A stretch of 64,000 bases of DNA from Galactobacter valiniphilus (GCF_003575975.1 NZ_QQXK01000014.1:23398-87397); one strand, 5' to 3'. Shown: positions 46,309 to 55,287, numbered from the stretch's first letter. The notes: a model not told the origin generated them from the sequence alone. Numbers and translations: made by a program.

Positions 46309-46764
46309 GTGGATGTGTCAGCGTTCAGGGAACACGTGCGCGTTGATCCACTGGGCAAGGCCATCGAGCTGCTGTGGTCGGGTTGTCCCTCCGCAGCGAT
46401 CGACGAGCTCGCGACCCATCCCCCCGCGGCCCGCCGTCTCGCCCTGCACGCGGACGCCTTGCGCGATCTCGGTGCTCACACCTAGGCCCTCAAGATCTAT
46501 GACCAGCTGGTCCGCGACCACGCGGGAACACCCCACGAGGCCACCTTCCTTCAGCACCGAGGCAAGGTCCGTTTCGCGGCACACCAGTACGACGACGCGG
46601 CAGCAGACTTTGCGCGGGCCGCGGCGCTTCGCGCCCCGGGCGATCCCACGCTCCTTGCGTCGGCGCGGCAGGCCCTCGAGGCGGCGCTCCGGGGAGCGGG
46701 CCAACGGTCGCAAGCTGCCTCTAAGGCAGGGCCGCTCCCCGGCCGAGGCCCACGAACCGCCTGA
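46309..46764 (+). pseudogene. TPR-like protein gene interrupted by an amber codon
   Basis: From the GTG at 46309 the frame reads as alpha-helical TPR-like sequence (LGKAIELLWSGCPSAAIDEL, RLALHADALRDLGAHT) to TAG at 46483-46485. It continues in the same frame with a further TPR pair (ALKIYDQLVRDHAGTPHEA, VRFAAHQYDDAAADFARAAAL) to TGA at 46762. A single G-to-T change in a Glu codon (GAG) explains the stop. Whether a short first part is still expressed is unknown. Confidence 0.7.
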
Positions 46765-46799
46765 GGCGCCACCGCCACTCACGGCCCCAGCTCCCCGCC

Positions 46800-47552
46800 T
46801 CACACCTCGGGGCACTTCCCGGTGGTGAACTGCATGATCGATCCATCGACACTGCGATGCGGCGCCTGCGTCCACGAGTGGTAGTCGACCCGCACCTCGG
46901 AGACTTGCCCCGACCATGACCCGCCAGCGAGCGACTTGGCCGTGAGCACGACGAGGAGCTCCTTCCCCGGTGCCACCTCCACGCTGCGGCCCGCTCCGAG
47001 CTGGGCCACCGGCGGAGCGCCGTCGCGCTGCCGGAAGCTATCGCTGCGGGCCAGCCCGCCTCCGCCGGCGTCGGTGCGAACGCTGGCCTCGACCTTCTCG
47101 ATCGTCACGCCGTCCACCTGCTGGGCCCCAGCCCCGGTCACCGTCACGGGAAGCGACGAGAAGTTCTTGAAGGCCGCGTAGATCTCCACGGTTCTGGCGT
47201 CCTCCGTGGTCGGGATGGCCCCGGTGCACCACGTGGCGCCGCCCTGCGTCTCCAGCGCCCCGGACCCGGGCAGCGTCCACACGAAGAATCCGGCCACGAG
47301 CACGCCGGCGGCCACGCCCCCAGCGATCCAGCGCCGCTTGCTCCCGGCCTCGCGCACCGGGCGCGCACCGGCCAGTTCCTCCGGCGGTTCCTCGGCGTCC
47401 GTCAGCACCACAAACTCCTGGGCGCCCCCGCGGTGAGCACCACCGCCGAGGAACCCCATCGGGTGCGCATCGAGCGTCGGCGCCCCACCGGCCCCGCCCG
47501 CGGCCCTGGAGGCGTCGTCGGGCTCCGGTGTGTGCGCCTCGTGCTTGGCCAT
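46800..47552 (-). CDS. Membrane-anchored extracytoplasmic protein of unknown function
   Basis: 250 aa. An acidic/Gly-rich cytoplasmic N-terminus of about 70 residues is followed by one membrane helix (WIAGGVAAGVLVAGFFVWTL) and a beta-rich external domain of about 155 residues with two cysteines (TWCTGAIP and GKCPEV) that may form a disulfide. No family recognised; the topology resembles DUF4352-like envelope proteins. A structured leader with an intrinsic terminator lies 190-390 bp upstream on the same strand. Confidence 0.7.
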   Translation of the reverse strand: MAKHEAHTPEPDDASRAAGGAGGAPTLDAHPMGFLGGGAHRGGAQEFVVLTDAEEPPEELAGARPVREAGSKRRWIAGGVAAGVLVAGFFVWTLPGSGALETQGGATWCTGAIPTTEDARTVEIYAAFKNFSSLPVTVTGAGAQQVDGVTIEKVEASVRTDAGGGGLARSDSFRQRDGAPPVAQLGAGRSVEVAPGKELLVVLTAKSLAGGSWSGQVSEVRVDYHSWTQAPHRSVDGSIMQFTTGKCPEV

Positions 47553-47740
47553 GCCGCTCCCCTAGCGTTACTCGCCTCGCGCCCGCGCTCCCACACGAGC
47601 GTGCTCTCCCGGCCACGGGCGCGCACGACGCGCCCAGCAGGCCGGAGTCAATCCCCCAGCCTGCTCCCGTGGGCACCGACAATCAAGCATCCATGAATAA
47701 CAATGCGGAGACGCCGAAAGAACCTTGACTTACAGGAAAG

Positions 47741-47791
47741 CCAAAAACCACAGCGGCGCCGCCCCCTCCATGACGTGAGGGGCGACGCCGC
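47741..47791 (-). terminator. Intrinsic terminator with U-run
   Basis: On the minus strand a strong stem (arms 47777-47791 and 47753-47768, one G-U pair and one bulge, 8-nt loop) is followed by TGTGGTTTTTGG. It is one of the few hairpins in the window with a T-run. It lies between the allantoinase terminator and the gene starting at 47552, so it ends a short RNA or attenuates that gene. Confidence 0.7.
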
Positions 47792-47799
47792 AATGGGTC

Positions 47800-47945
47800 C
47801 CGGCCCGCGCGCGAGAGTTGCGCAGGTGTTCGTCGCCGGAGGTAGGTCGGCGCCGGGTTCGGCCGGAGGCACCCGATTCCTTGCCGGCCGAGGCCTGTGG
47901 GGCTCCCTGCGTTAGCCCACCGATCGGGGTGGTGAGCCAAGGAGC
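47800..47945 (-). ncRNA. Structured leader RNA, possible c-di-AMP (ydaO-like) riboswitch
   Basis: On the minus strand the segment has several nested GC-rich helices and, toward its 3' side, GGGTGCCTCC, CCGAACCCG and GACCTACCTCCGGCG in an order that resembles the 3' half of actinobacterial ydaO/yuaA riboswitches; GGGAGCCCCAC and AAGGAATC occur upstream of these. An intrinsic terminator follows immediately. The match is from memory of the motif and the 5' half is weak. It would control the envelope protein gene at 46800-47552. Alternatively it is a ~200-nt small RNA. Confidence 0.4.
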
Positions 47946-47958
47946 TTAGCCTTGCGGC

Positions 47959-47996
47959 CCGCCGTCGTGCCCTTTCAATGAAAGGCACGACGGCGG
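47959..47996. terminator. Hairpin terminator after allantoinase
   Basis: ccgccgtcgtgcc(c)tttc pairs with gaaaggcacgacggcgg around a 3-base loop; one extra C is bulged. It is 21 bp beyond the allantoinase stop and carries the ends of the dispersed palindromic family. Confidence 0.7.
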
Positions 47997-48016
47997 CGCG
48001 AGGCCTGAGGCGCGCG

Positions 48017-49388
48017 TCAGGAGTGAGCGCGCAGCAGGCGCCCGGTGGGCGTCTCGAAGTCGACGTCGGTGCCGCCGAGGAGCGTGCGGTGCACGCGCCC
48101 GGTCAGCTCGCGGCCGTCGTACGGGGTGATGGGGTTCTTGTGGCGCAGCTCCTGGGCGTGCACCACGAAGGACTCCTCGGGGGTAAAGAAGGAGAAGTCG
48201 GCGTCGTTGCCCACGGCGATCCGCCCCTTCTCGGTGAGGCCAACGAAGTCGGCCGTGTTCGAGCCCATCCACGTCAGCACCTGCTCCAGCGGCACGCCGC
48301 GCCGGCGCGCCTCGGACCACACGAGCGGCAGGCCCAGCTGCAGGGAGGCTACGCCGCCCCACGCGATGCCGAAGTCGCCGTGCTCCACGCCCTTGAGCTC
48401 GGCCGTGGCCGGGGAGTGGTCGGACACGATGAGGTCGATCGTCCCGTCCAGCAGGCCAGCCCAGAGGGCGTCGCGGTTGGACTCCTCGCGGATCGGCGGG
48501 CAGCACTCGAACGCGGTGGCCCCCTTCGGGGACCTCCTCGGCCACGAGCGTGAGGTAGTGCGGGCACGTCTCCACTGTCAGGCGGACGCCGCGGGCCTTG
48601 ACCTCGCGCACGCGCTGGATGGAGTCGGCGTTGGAGAGGTGCAGGATGTGGGCGCGGGCGCCCGTGCGCTCGGCGCGCTCGATCACGTCGGCGATCGCGC
48701 GGTCCTCGGCGCCGCGCGGACGCGAAGCGAGGAAGTCGGCGTAGTGCTGGCCGTGGGCCTCGGGCGCTGAATCGATGATGTGCGCGTCCTCGGCGTGGAC
48801 GATCAGCAGGCCGTCGACGGGCTCGAGCTCCTCCATGGCCTCCTGCATCTCATCGGCCGTGAGCGAGGGGAACTCGTCAACGCCGGAGTGCAGCAGGAAG
48901 CACGTGAAGCCGAACACGCCCTCGTCCAGCAGCGGGCGCAGGTCGCCGCGGTTGCCCGGGATGGCGCCGCCCCAGAAGCCCACGTCAACGAACGCCTTGT
49001 CGCGGGCCACGTCGCGCTTGATGTTCAGCGCGTCCACCGTGACGGTGGGCGGGATGGAGTTCAGCGGCATGTCGATGATGGTGCTCACGCCGCCGGCAGC
49101 GGCGGCCTTCGTGGCGGACGCGAAGCCCTCCCACTCGGTGCGGCCGGGCTCGTTAACGTGCACGTGCGTATCCACGAGGCCGGGCAGCAGCACCTGGCCG
49201 GCGGGCACGTCCACGACCGAGTCGCCGCTCAGGCCGAAGCCGAGCTCCTCAATCGCCACGGTCTTTCCGTCGCGCACGCCCACCTCGACGGCGCGGATGC
49301 CCTCGGGCGTGTAAGCCTGCTCTGCGCGGATCACCAGGTCAAGCGCACCCACCTCGGTGCGGGGGGTGCTCTCCAAGATCCGCGACAT
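48017..49388 (-). pseudogene. allB: Allantoinase gene with a one-base frameshift
   Basis: Would open the hydantoin ring of allantoin to give allantoate. The first ~290 codons are normal: PGLVDTHVHVNEPGRTEWEG (metal-binding HxH), IIDMPLNSIPPT, VHAEDAHII, HILHLSNADSI and ETCPHYLTL. At 48520-48524 a run of five Cs (G5 on the coding strand) shifts the frame after VAEEVPEG. The true continuation (ATAFECCPPIREES... SDHSPATAELKGV ... GRIAVGNDADFSFF) is in the next frame and ends at 48017. Removing one base restores a ~456-residue enzyme. The ATG at 49388 has no clear ribosome binding site. Confidence 0.85.
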
Positions 49389-49750
49389 CGTCGCACCGCG
49401 CCTGGAACGCGAGCTCGCGACCATGCTCCACCGCCCGCCCCTGCTCGTGAACGCCGCGCTCTCACTCCACGCCGCGCCGCTGCGCGGCGGGCTGGACCTG
49501 GCCCTGGCCGAGCTGGACCTCGAGCACATCGCCGCCTTCTGAGCGGGCGTCGGGCACCAGCAAACCCAAGCCACCCCGGAACGCAACAGGGCGCCGTCGG
49601 GCTCTCCCCTCACAGGGAAGAGGCCGACGGCGCCCCGCCGTGCCCGGGCGTCCAGCACGGCTACACACATTGAATCCGCGCCGTTCCCGGCGGCGGTGGG
49701 TGCGCGCCCGCGCCCACCGCCCGAACCACCGGTCCCGATCCGCTTGGAGA
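49389..49750. other. Intergenic region with a terminator-like hairpin
   Basis: 362 bp between two minus-strand purine genes. It holds a hairpin of the palindromic family at 49589-49634 (gggcgccgtcgg ... ccgacggcgccc, with an inner ctctccc/gggaagag pairing), probably the terminator of the aminohydrolase gene, and presumably a promoter for allantoinase. Open frames here have no recognisable content. Confidence 0.5.
49589..49634. terminator. Hairpin after the ureidoglycine aminohydrolase gene
   Basis: Outer arms gggcgccgtcgg and ccgacggcgccc are exact mates, the inner arms pair with small mismatches, and the loop is about 6 nt. It lies 117 bp beyond the stop at 49751 on the minus strand. Confidence 0.55.
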
Positions 49751-50590
49751 TCAGAGCATGACCTGACGGTTCTGGTCCTTGTAGAGCAGGTAGCGGAAGG
49801 GCTCCGGGCCACCGGCGTAGCAAGCCTGCGGGCAGAAGGCGCGCAGGGACATGTAGTCGCCCTCCTGCACCTCGACCCAGTCGGCGTTGAGGCGGTAGAC
49901 GCCCTTGCCCTGCAGCACGTAGAGGCCGTGCTCCATGATGTGGGTCTCGGCAAACGGGATGGAGGCGCCCGGCTCGAACGTCACGATGTTCACGCCGAAG
50001 TCGTAGCCGAGGTCCTGCGGATCCAGCATGCGCGTGGTGCGCCAGCGGCCGTCGGTGCCCGGCATGGGGCCCGGGACCACGTCGCGCTCGTTGCCCACGG
50101 CGAAGCGGGCGGGGTGCCCCTCGAGGGGCTCGGCGCGCTTGCGGAACCAGCGGAAGCGGGCCGGCTCGTCGCCGTCGTTCTTGGCGCTCCAACCGCTGCC
50201 GGCCGGGACAAACGCGAAGCCGCCCGGCGCGAGCACGTGGCTCTCGCCCTCGTGGATCACGGTGAGCTCGCCCTCCATGACAAACAGGAAGCCGGCCACC
50301 TCCTCCTGCGGCTCGGGCTTCTCGGCGCCGCCGCCGGGCAGCACCTCGAGGATGTGCTAGGCGAAGGTCGTGGCGCCGCCGGCCACGGGGCGGTTGAGCA
50401 CCCAGGCGCGCGTGCCGGTCCACTCGGGGAAGACCGAGGTGACGATGTCCTTCATGACGCCGCGCGGGATGACCGTGTAGGCCTCGGTGACGATCGCGCG
50501 ATCCGTCAGCAGGTCGCTCTGCGGCGGGTGGCCGCCGTGCGGGGCGTAGTAGGGAGCCTCACCGAGCTGGGCAGCGGTGGTCTCGCTCAT
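49751..50590 (-). pseudogene. (S)-ureidoglycine aminohydrolase gene with an in-frame amber codon
   Basis: The bicupin enzyme would release ammonia from (S)-ureidoglycine. Full frame 279 codons, a normal length. The first 77 codons (GEAPYYAPHGGHPPQ, DRAIVTEAYTVIPRGVMKDI, RAWVLNRPVAGGATTFA) end at TAG, 50357-50359. The same frame continues with HILEVLPGGGAEKPEP, FLFVMEGELTVIHEG and the second cupin with GASIPFAETHIMEHGLYVLQGKG to 49751. A one-base change (for example CAG to TAG) explains the stop. Restart at the GTG at 50344 would lose the first strands of cupin 1. Confidence 0.85.
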
Positions 50591-50679
50591 GGTGGTCATC
50601 TCCTTCTTCGTGTCGCCCCTGCTCCGGCATGGGCCGGGGTGGGGCTGGTGCTTCGCCGTGGTTCCGTGATCCCAAGAAT

Positions 50680-50762
50680 GCCCGACGGCGGTCGGTGTGG
50701 TTCTGTGGGCCGCGGCGCCCGGGTGCCTCCCATCGCTGGGAGGCACCCACGCGCCGTCGTGC
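50680..50762. repeat. Dispersed palindromic element (copy at 50.7 kb)
   Basis: Left end gcccgacggcg, right end gcgccgtcgtgc. Inside is a perfect 12-bp hairpin, gggtgcctccca (50721-50732) with its mate at 50737-50748 around tcgc. It lies between the DUF6986 gene end and the aminohydrolase start. Confidence 0.6.
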
Positions 50763-50808
50763 CGTGGGGTGCACCGCCCTGGCGGGCGGGGCGGGCGGGC
50801 CGGGCGGC

Positions 50809-52050
50809 TCAGCGGGCCGGCGGGCGGGCGCCCTCGGCGACCTGCTGCGGCGTGAGCGGGGCGACCGCCGCCAGGTCCTCGGCCGAGATCGCGCCGCAGA
50901 CGATGCCGCGGTGCAGGAAGCCGGCGAGTGCGCGGGCCGTGGCCGGCTCGTCCATGATCGCGGTCTGGACTCCGCCGAGGTAGTTCGCGAGGCGGATGGC
51001 CGCCTGCTCGTACCCGTCGCGGTAGTAGGCGTAGGTCGCCAGGTAGCGCGTCACGAGCTGGGCCGGGTGGAGGTCCCAGCCCTGGCGGATGCCGCGCTCG
51101 AGGTGACGGCGCACCAGCCGCGCGTGCAGCTTCCAGGCCTCGGGGGCCTGATCGCCGATCGGCAGGATGTTGGTCGAGCCATCGGAGAGGTGCACGCCCG
51201 TCGCGGCGACGGCAAGCTGGAGCAGGTCCTTCGCCGCGTCGGCCACGGGGTGCTCCATCGACTGGTGCGCCGCATCGATGCCCAGGAACGCCGAGTAGTC
51301 GTACGTTCCGTAGTGCAGCGAGGTGATGCGTCCGTCGCCGACGCGCAGGAGCCGGGCGGCGGTGACCGTGCCGTCGCCGCCCAGGATGATCTGCGGCGTC
51401 TCGGCCTGCACCTCGAAGGTCAGCGCGCGCTCGGGCAGGCCGTGGGCCTGCTCCAGCTTGCGGCAGACCTCGACCATGACCTCGACCTGCTCCAGGGTGG
51501 AGACCTTGGGCAGCGTGATGGTCACACCCTCGGGCAGGCGCCCGGCGCGGCTCATGAGCGTGGAGACGAACAGGTCCAGCGTGTGCAGGCCGCGGCGGCG
51601 GGCGGGCTCCTCGAGGCACTTGAAGCGCGTGCCGATGAACGGGGTGGTGAGGCCCCGCTCCATCGCCTCGGCCACGCGGGTGGCCATGAGAACGACGTCC
51701 TGATCCTCGCGCTCCGGGTGATCCCCGTAGCCGTCCTCCGCATCGAGGCGCAGGTCCTCGATGGGCTCGTTCTCCAGCTTGCGCTGGACGTTGGCGATGA
51801 GGCCGGCGTCCCCGGCCAGCCCGACGAGCTCGGCCACGCCCGCCACGCCGCCGTGAGCCGCCGCCGCGGCGAGGGCCTGCTGGCCCCACTGCGCCGGGAG
51901 CTCCGGGGTGTAGCGATCCATGCCCACGTAGACGGTGTGCACGGGCTGGCGGACCTCGCGATCACCCGGGTACTCCCGGGCCAGCAGCGCGTCGGTGCCC
52001 GCGAGGGCCTCGTCGGCGCGGCTGAGGTCGGCCTCGGAGAGGACGCCCAT
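50809..52050 (-). CDS. DUF6986 / CitE-like aldolase-fold protein
   Basis: 413 aa. The HpcH/CitE-type barrel is suggested by LRLDAEDGYGD (acidic metal-binding region), GVTITLPKVSTLEQVEVMVEVC, TFEVQAETPQIILGG and ITSLHYGTYDYSAFLGI. Enzymes of this fold cleave or form C-C bonds with glyoxylate, pyruvate or acetyl-CoA. It lies 23 bp after malate synthase on the same strand, so a role with glyoxylate or malate is likely but unproven. Confidence 0.8.
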   Translation of the reverse strand: MGVLSEADLSRADEALAGTDALLAREYPGDREVRQPVHTVYVGMDRYTPELPAQWGQQALAAAAAHGGVAGVAELVGLAGDAGLIANVQRKLENEPIEDLRLDAEDGYGDHPEREDQDVVLMATRVAEAMERGLTTPFIGTRFKCLEEPARRRGLHTLDLFVSTLMSRAGRLPEGVTITLPKVSTLEQVEVMVEVCRKLEQAHGLPERALTFEVQAETPQIILGGDGTVTAARLLRVGDGRITSLHYGTYDYSAFLGIDAAHQSMEHPVADAAKDLLQLAVAATGVHLSDGSTNILPIGDQAPEAWKLHARLVRRHLERGIRQGWDLHPAQLVTRYLATYAYYRDGYEQAAIRLANYLGGVQTAIMDEPATARALAGFLHRGIVCGAISAEDLAAVAPLTPQQVAEGARPPAR

Positions 52051-52073
52051 GTCGGTGCTGGTCGGGGACGTGG

Positions 52074-53711
52074 TTATCGTGCGCCTGCCTGGGTTTTGAG
52101 CTGATCCAGCAGACGGTACGCCGGCAGCGTGAGGAAATCCTCGTAGTCCTCCGGGCGACCGGAGACGAGACGGGAAATGAGGGCGGCGGCCGCGGCGTAG
52201 TAACGCTCGAAACGCTCCTCGTTGGCGACCTCGCCGCGCAGGCGCTCCACCTCTTCGGCGAGCACCGACTGCACCAGGTCATAGGTGATGACGTTGCCGG
52301 TGTCGGCCGCCTTCACGCCCTGGTTGACCTGCTGCCAGATCTGCGTGCGGGAGATCTCCGCGGTGGCCGCGTCCTCCATGAGGTGGTGGATCGCCACGGC
52401 GCCGTTGCCGGAGAGCCAGACGGCCGTGTAGGCGACCGCCACGTAGAGGTTGGTGCGCAGGCCGGCCTCGGTGACCTCGCCGGAGGCGCCGGCGACGTCG
52501 AGCAGCTGGGCCGGGGTCACCTGGACCTCCTCGCGGAGGCGGTCAACCTGGTTCGGCTTGTCGCCGAGCACGGCGTCGAAGATCTCCTGGCACACGGGCA
52601 CGAGGTCCGGGTGCGCCACCCACGAGCCGTCGAAGCCGTCGCCGGCCTCGCGGGTCTTGTCGTCGCGCACCTTGGCAAACGCCGCGGCCGTGACCTCGGG
52701 CTGCTTGCGGTCCGGGATGACGGCGGCCATGCCGCCCATGGCGAAGGCGCCGCGGCGATGGCAGGTCTTCACGAGCAGCTCGGTGTACGCGCGCATGAAG
52801 GGGCTCGTCATGGAGACGGCGCCGCGGTCCGGGAGCACGAAGTCCCCGGCCGTGGAATCGCGGAAGGTCTTCACGATGGAGAAGAGGTAGTCCCAGCGGC
52901 CGGCGTTCAGGCCCGAGGCGTGATCGCGCAGCTCGTAGAGGAACTCCTCCATCTGGAAGGCCGCCGGGATGGTCTCGATGAGCATCGTGGCGCGGATGGT
53001 GCCGTGCGGGATGCCAATGTACTCCTGGGCGAAGGTGAAGACCTCGTTCCAGAGGCGCACCTCGAGGTGGTGCTCCATCTTGGGCAGGTAGTAGAAGGGG
53101 CCCTGGCCGGAGGCCGTGAGCGCCTTCGCGTTGTGGAAGAAGTGCAGGCCGAAGTCCACGAGCGCGCCCACGCCCTCCTGGCCGTCCACGAGCACATGCT
53201 CCTCGGGGAGGTGCCAGCCGCGGGGGCGAACCACCACGACCGCCGTCTTGCCGTCCTCGCGGACGCGGTACTCCTTACCCTCCGGCGAGGTGAACTCCAG
53301 CGTGCCGCGGGCGGCGTCGGTGAGGTTCGCGACGGCGTCGACGACGTTCTCCCACGTGGGGGTGGACGCGTCCTCGAGGTCCGCCAGCCAGACCTTGGCG
53401 CCGGAGTTGAGGGCGTTGATCGCCATCTTGGCCGGCGAGGCCGGGCCCGTGATCTCCACGCGGCGGTCCTGCAGCGCGGCCGGAGCCGGCGCCACCTTCC
53501 AGTCACCCTCGCGCACGGCCTGGGTCTCCGGAAGGAAGTCCAGGGTGCCGCTCGCGCTGGCCTCCTGACGACGATCCTCGCGCGCCGCCACCAGCTCGGC
53601 ACGACGGCCGGCAAAGCGGTGGTGGAGCTCCTCAATGAAGGCCAGCGCGTCGTCCGAAAGGATCTCGGCCGCGCGGGCGTGCTCGGGGTGGCGGGTCAGC
53701 GTGATGCTCAT
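52074..53711 (-). CDS. aceB: Malate synthase A
   Basis: 545 aa, the usual length for isoform A. Signatures include LDFLPETQAVREGDWKVAP, RRVEITGP-type KMAINALNSGAKVWLADLEDAS, FYLPKMEHHLE and GRWDYLFSIVKTFRDS. It condenses glyoxylate with acetyl-CoA to malate. No isocitrate lyase gene is adjacent, so here glyoxylate probably comes from ureidoglycolate in purine breakdown. The ATG at 53711 follows aggaggca. Confidence 0.95.
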   Translation of the reverse strand: MSITLTRHPEHARAAEILSDDALAFIEELHHRFAGRRAELVAAREDRRQEASASGTLDFLPETQAVREGDWKVAPAPAALQDRRVEITGPASPAKMAINALNSGAKVWLADLEDASTPTWENVVDAVANLTDAARGTLEFTSPEGKEYRVREDGKTAVVVVRPRGWHLPEEHVLVDGQEGVGALVDFGLHFFHNAKALTASGQGPFYYLPKMEHHLEVRLWNEVFTFAQEYIGIPHGTIRATMLIETIPAAFQMEEFLYELRDHASGLNAGRWDYLFSIVKTFRDSTAGDFVLPDRGAVSMTSPFMRAYTELLVKTCHRRGAFAMGGMAAVIPDRKQPEVTAAAFAKVRDDKTREAGDGFDGSWVAHPDLVPVCQEIFDAVLGDKPNQVDRLREEVQVTPAQLLDVAGASGEVTEAGLRTNLYVAVAYTAVWLSGNGAVAIHHLMEDAATAEISRTQIWQQVNQGVKAADTGNVITYDLVQSVLAEEVERLRGEVANEERFERYYAAAAALISRLVSGRPEDYEDFLTLPAYRLLDQLKTQAGAR

Positions 53712-53765
53712 GAGTTGCCTCCTACTGGCTTCTCTTGTGTGTGTTGGGGGATCAACGTGTTCGGG

Positions 53766-55154
53766 TCAGCGGCTCTTGGCCACCACCGCGGCGATGGCCG
53801 CCGCGACGTCGGGTGCGACCTGAGCGTCGAACACGCTGGGGACGATGTAACCGGGGTTGAGCTCATCGGGGCTCACGCGATCGGCGATCGCGTCCGCCGC
53901 GGCCACGAGCATCTCGGTGGTGATGTCGGAGACGTTGGCGTCCAGCAGGCCGCGGAAGACACCCGGGAAGGCCAGAACGTTGTTGATCTGGTTCGGGTAA
54001 TCCGAGCGGCCGGTGGCCACGACGGCGGCGTGCTTGGCCGCAACGGCGGGGTCCACCTCGGGGTCGGGGTTGGCCATGGCGAAGACGATGGCGCCGTCGG
54101 CCATGGAGGCGACGTGCTCCTCCTGGAGCAGGCCGGGGGCGGAGACGCCGATGAAGACGTCGGCGCCGACCAGGGCCTCGTGGATGGTGCCCTCGAAGGC
54201 GTCCCGGTTCGTGTTGTCGGCGATCCACTGGCGGTGCTCGTCGGAGTGCTGCTGGCCGCGGGCGATGGTGCCGGCGCGGCCGGCGGCGACGATGTTGGAC
54301 GCGCCGGCGCCGATGAGGAGCTGGATGATGGCGTGGCCGGCGGCGCCGACGCCGGAGACGACGATCTTGACGTCCTTGATCTTCTTGCCCACCACGAGCA
54401 GCGCGTTGCGCAGGGCGGCGAGGGTCACGATGGCGGTGCCGTGCTGGTCGTCGTGGAAGACGGGGATGTCGAGCTCCTCGCGGAGGCGGGCCTCGATCTC
54501 GAAGCAGCGCGGGGCGGCGATGTCCTCGAGGTTCACGCCGCCGTAGACGGGGGCGAGGGCCTTCACGATGGCGACGATCTCGTCGGCGTCCTTCGTGTCG
54601 AGGCAGACGGGCCAGGCGTCGACGTCGGCGAACTGCTTGAAGAGGGCCGCCTTGCCCTCCATGACGGGAAGGGCGGCGGCCGGGCCGATGTCGCCCAGGC
54701 CGAGGACCGCGGTGCCGTCGGTGACGACGGCGACCGTGTTGCGCTTCACCGTGAGGTTGCGGGCGTTCTCGGGGTGCTCGTAGATGTCCATGCAGACGCG
54801 GGCGACGCCGGGCGTGTAGGCGCGGGAGAGATCGTCGCGGTTGCGCAGCGGCACCTTGGGGACCACCTCGAGCTTGCCGCCGAGGTGCATGAGGAAGGTG
54901 CGGTCGGAGGCCTGGCGGACCGAGATGTTCTCCAGGGCGTCGATCTCGTTGCGCACGCGCTGGCCGTGATCGGCGTCGGTGGTGTCGAAGGTGACGTCCA
55001 CGACGAGCTTGGAGTGCGTGGACTCGGCGACGTCCAGGGCGGTCACGGCGGCGCCGGCGGCGCCGATCGCGTTGGCGATCTCGCTCGTGGCGGTGAACGA
55101 CGCGGGAGCCTCCACGCGCAGGGTCATCGAGTAGCCGGGGCTAGGAGCGGCCAT
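53766..55154 (-). CDS. NAD-dependent malic enzyme with N-terminal ACT domain
   Basis: 462 aa. An ACT-like regulatory domain (about 10-85) precedes the malic enzyme domains: RAYTPGVARVCMDI, NTVAVVTDGTAVLGLGDIGP, FHDDQHGTAIVTLAALRNALL and the Rossmann motif VVSGVGAAGHAIIQLL. It oxidatively decarboxylates malate to pyruvate. The ATG at 55154 follows ggagg at a spacing of 5. An operator-like site lies at 55171-55185, immediately upstream, shared with the divergent IclR gene. Confidence 0.93.
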   Translation of the reverse strand: MAAPSPGYSMTLRVEAPASFTATSEIANAIGAAGAAVTALDVAESTHSKLVVDVTFDTTDADHGQRVRNEIDALENISVRQASDRTFLMHLGGKLEVVPKVPLRNRDDLSRAYTPGVARVCMDIYEHPENARNLTVKRNTVAVVTDGTAVLGLGDIGPAAALPVMEGKAALFKQFADVDAWPVCLDTKDADEIVAIVKALAPVYGGVNLEDIAAPRCFEIEARLREELDIPVFHDDQHGTAIVTLAALRNALLVVGKKIKDVKIVVSGVGAAGHAIIQLLIGAGASNIVAAGRAGTIARGQQHSDEHRQWIADNTNRDAFEGTIHEALVGADVFIGVSAPGLLQEEHVASMADGAIVFAMANPDPEVDPAVAAKHAAVVATGRSDYPNQINNVLAFPGVFRGLLDANVSDITTEMLVAAADAIADRVSPDELNPGYIVPSVFDAQVAPDVAAAIAAVVAKSR

Positions 55155-55170
55155 GAGTGCCTCCTCAAGA

Positions 55171-55185
55171 TTTCGTATCGTGGAA
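55171..55185. promoter_or_regulatory. IclR-type operator candidate 1
   Basis: tttcgtatcgtggaa. Aligns base for base with sites at 60252 and 60414 to give ttYcgYaWNgYggaa, an imperfect palindrome. It is 17 bp before the malic enzyme start. Confidence 0.55.
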
Positions 55186-55240
55186 GAAAGATTCTGACTG
55201 ATGAGATCTTGGCACAAGTGAACCAGATCACGCGGAACTT

Positions 55241-55255
55241 ATCCAGAGTGCGGAA
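55241..55255. promoter_or_regulatory. IclR-type operator candidate 2 (weak)
   Basis: atccagagtgcggaa has a perfect right half (tgcggaa) and a poor left half relative to the 15-bp consensus. It is 33 bp before the IclR start at 55288, so autoregulation is possible. Confidence 0.3.
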
Positions 55256-55287
55256 AGATTCCCCCACATAGCGATAGGATGCCTGTC

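Noticed and set aside
47692..47727. An 11-codon plus-strand frame (MNNNAETPKEP) in an AT-rich patch
   Set aside because: No ribosome binding site and no adjacent gene on that strand; too short to support.
47683..47988. A 101-residue minus-strand frame over the structured leader
   Set aside because: The segment is dominated by base-paired elements and two terminators; the translation has no conserved look.
48520..48524. Programmed frameshifting in allantoinase
   Set aside because: A C/G run exists, but no known allantoinase uses recoding and no stimulatory structure stands out; decay or sequencing error is simpler.
49357..49542. A 61-residue plus-strand frame between two purine genes
   Set aside because: No start signals; it overlaps the allantoinase N-terminus and resembles random high-GC translation.
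52383..55271. A 962-residue open frame on the plus strand opposite malate synthase and malic enzyme
   Set aside because: It is His/Gly/Asp-rich with no domain pattern and exactly mirrors two well-supported genes; typical antisense shadow in high-GC DNA.
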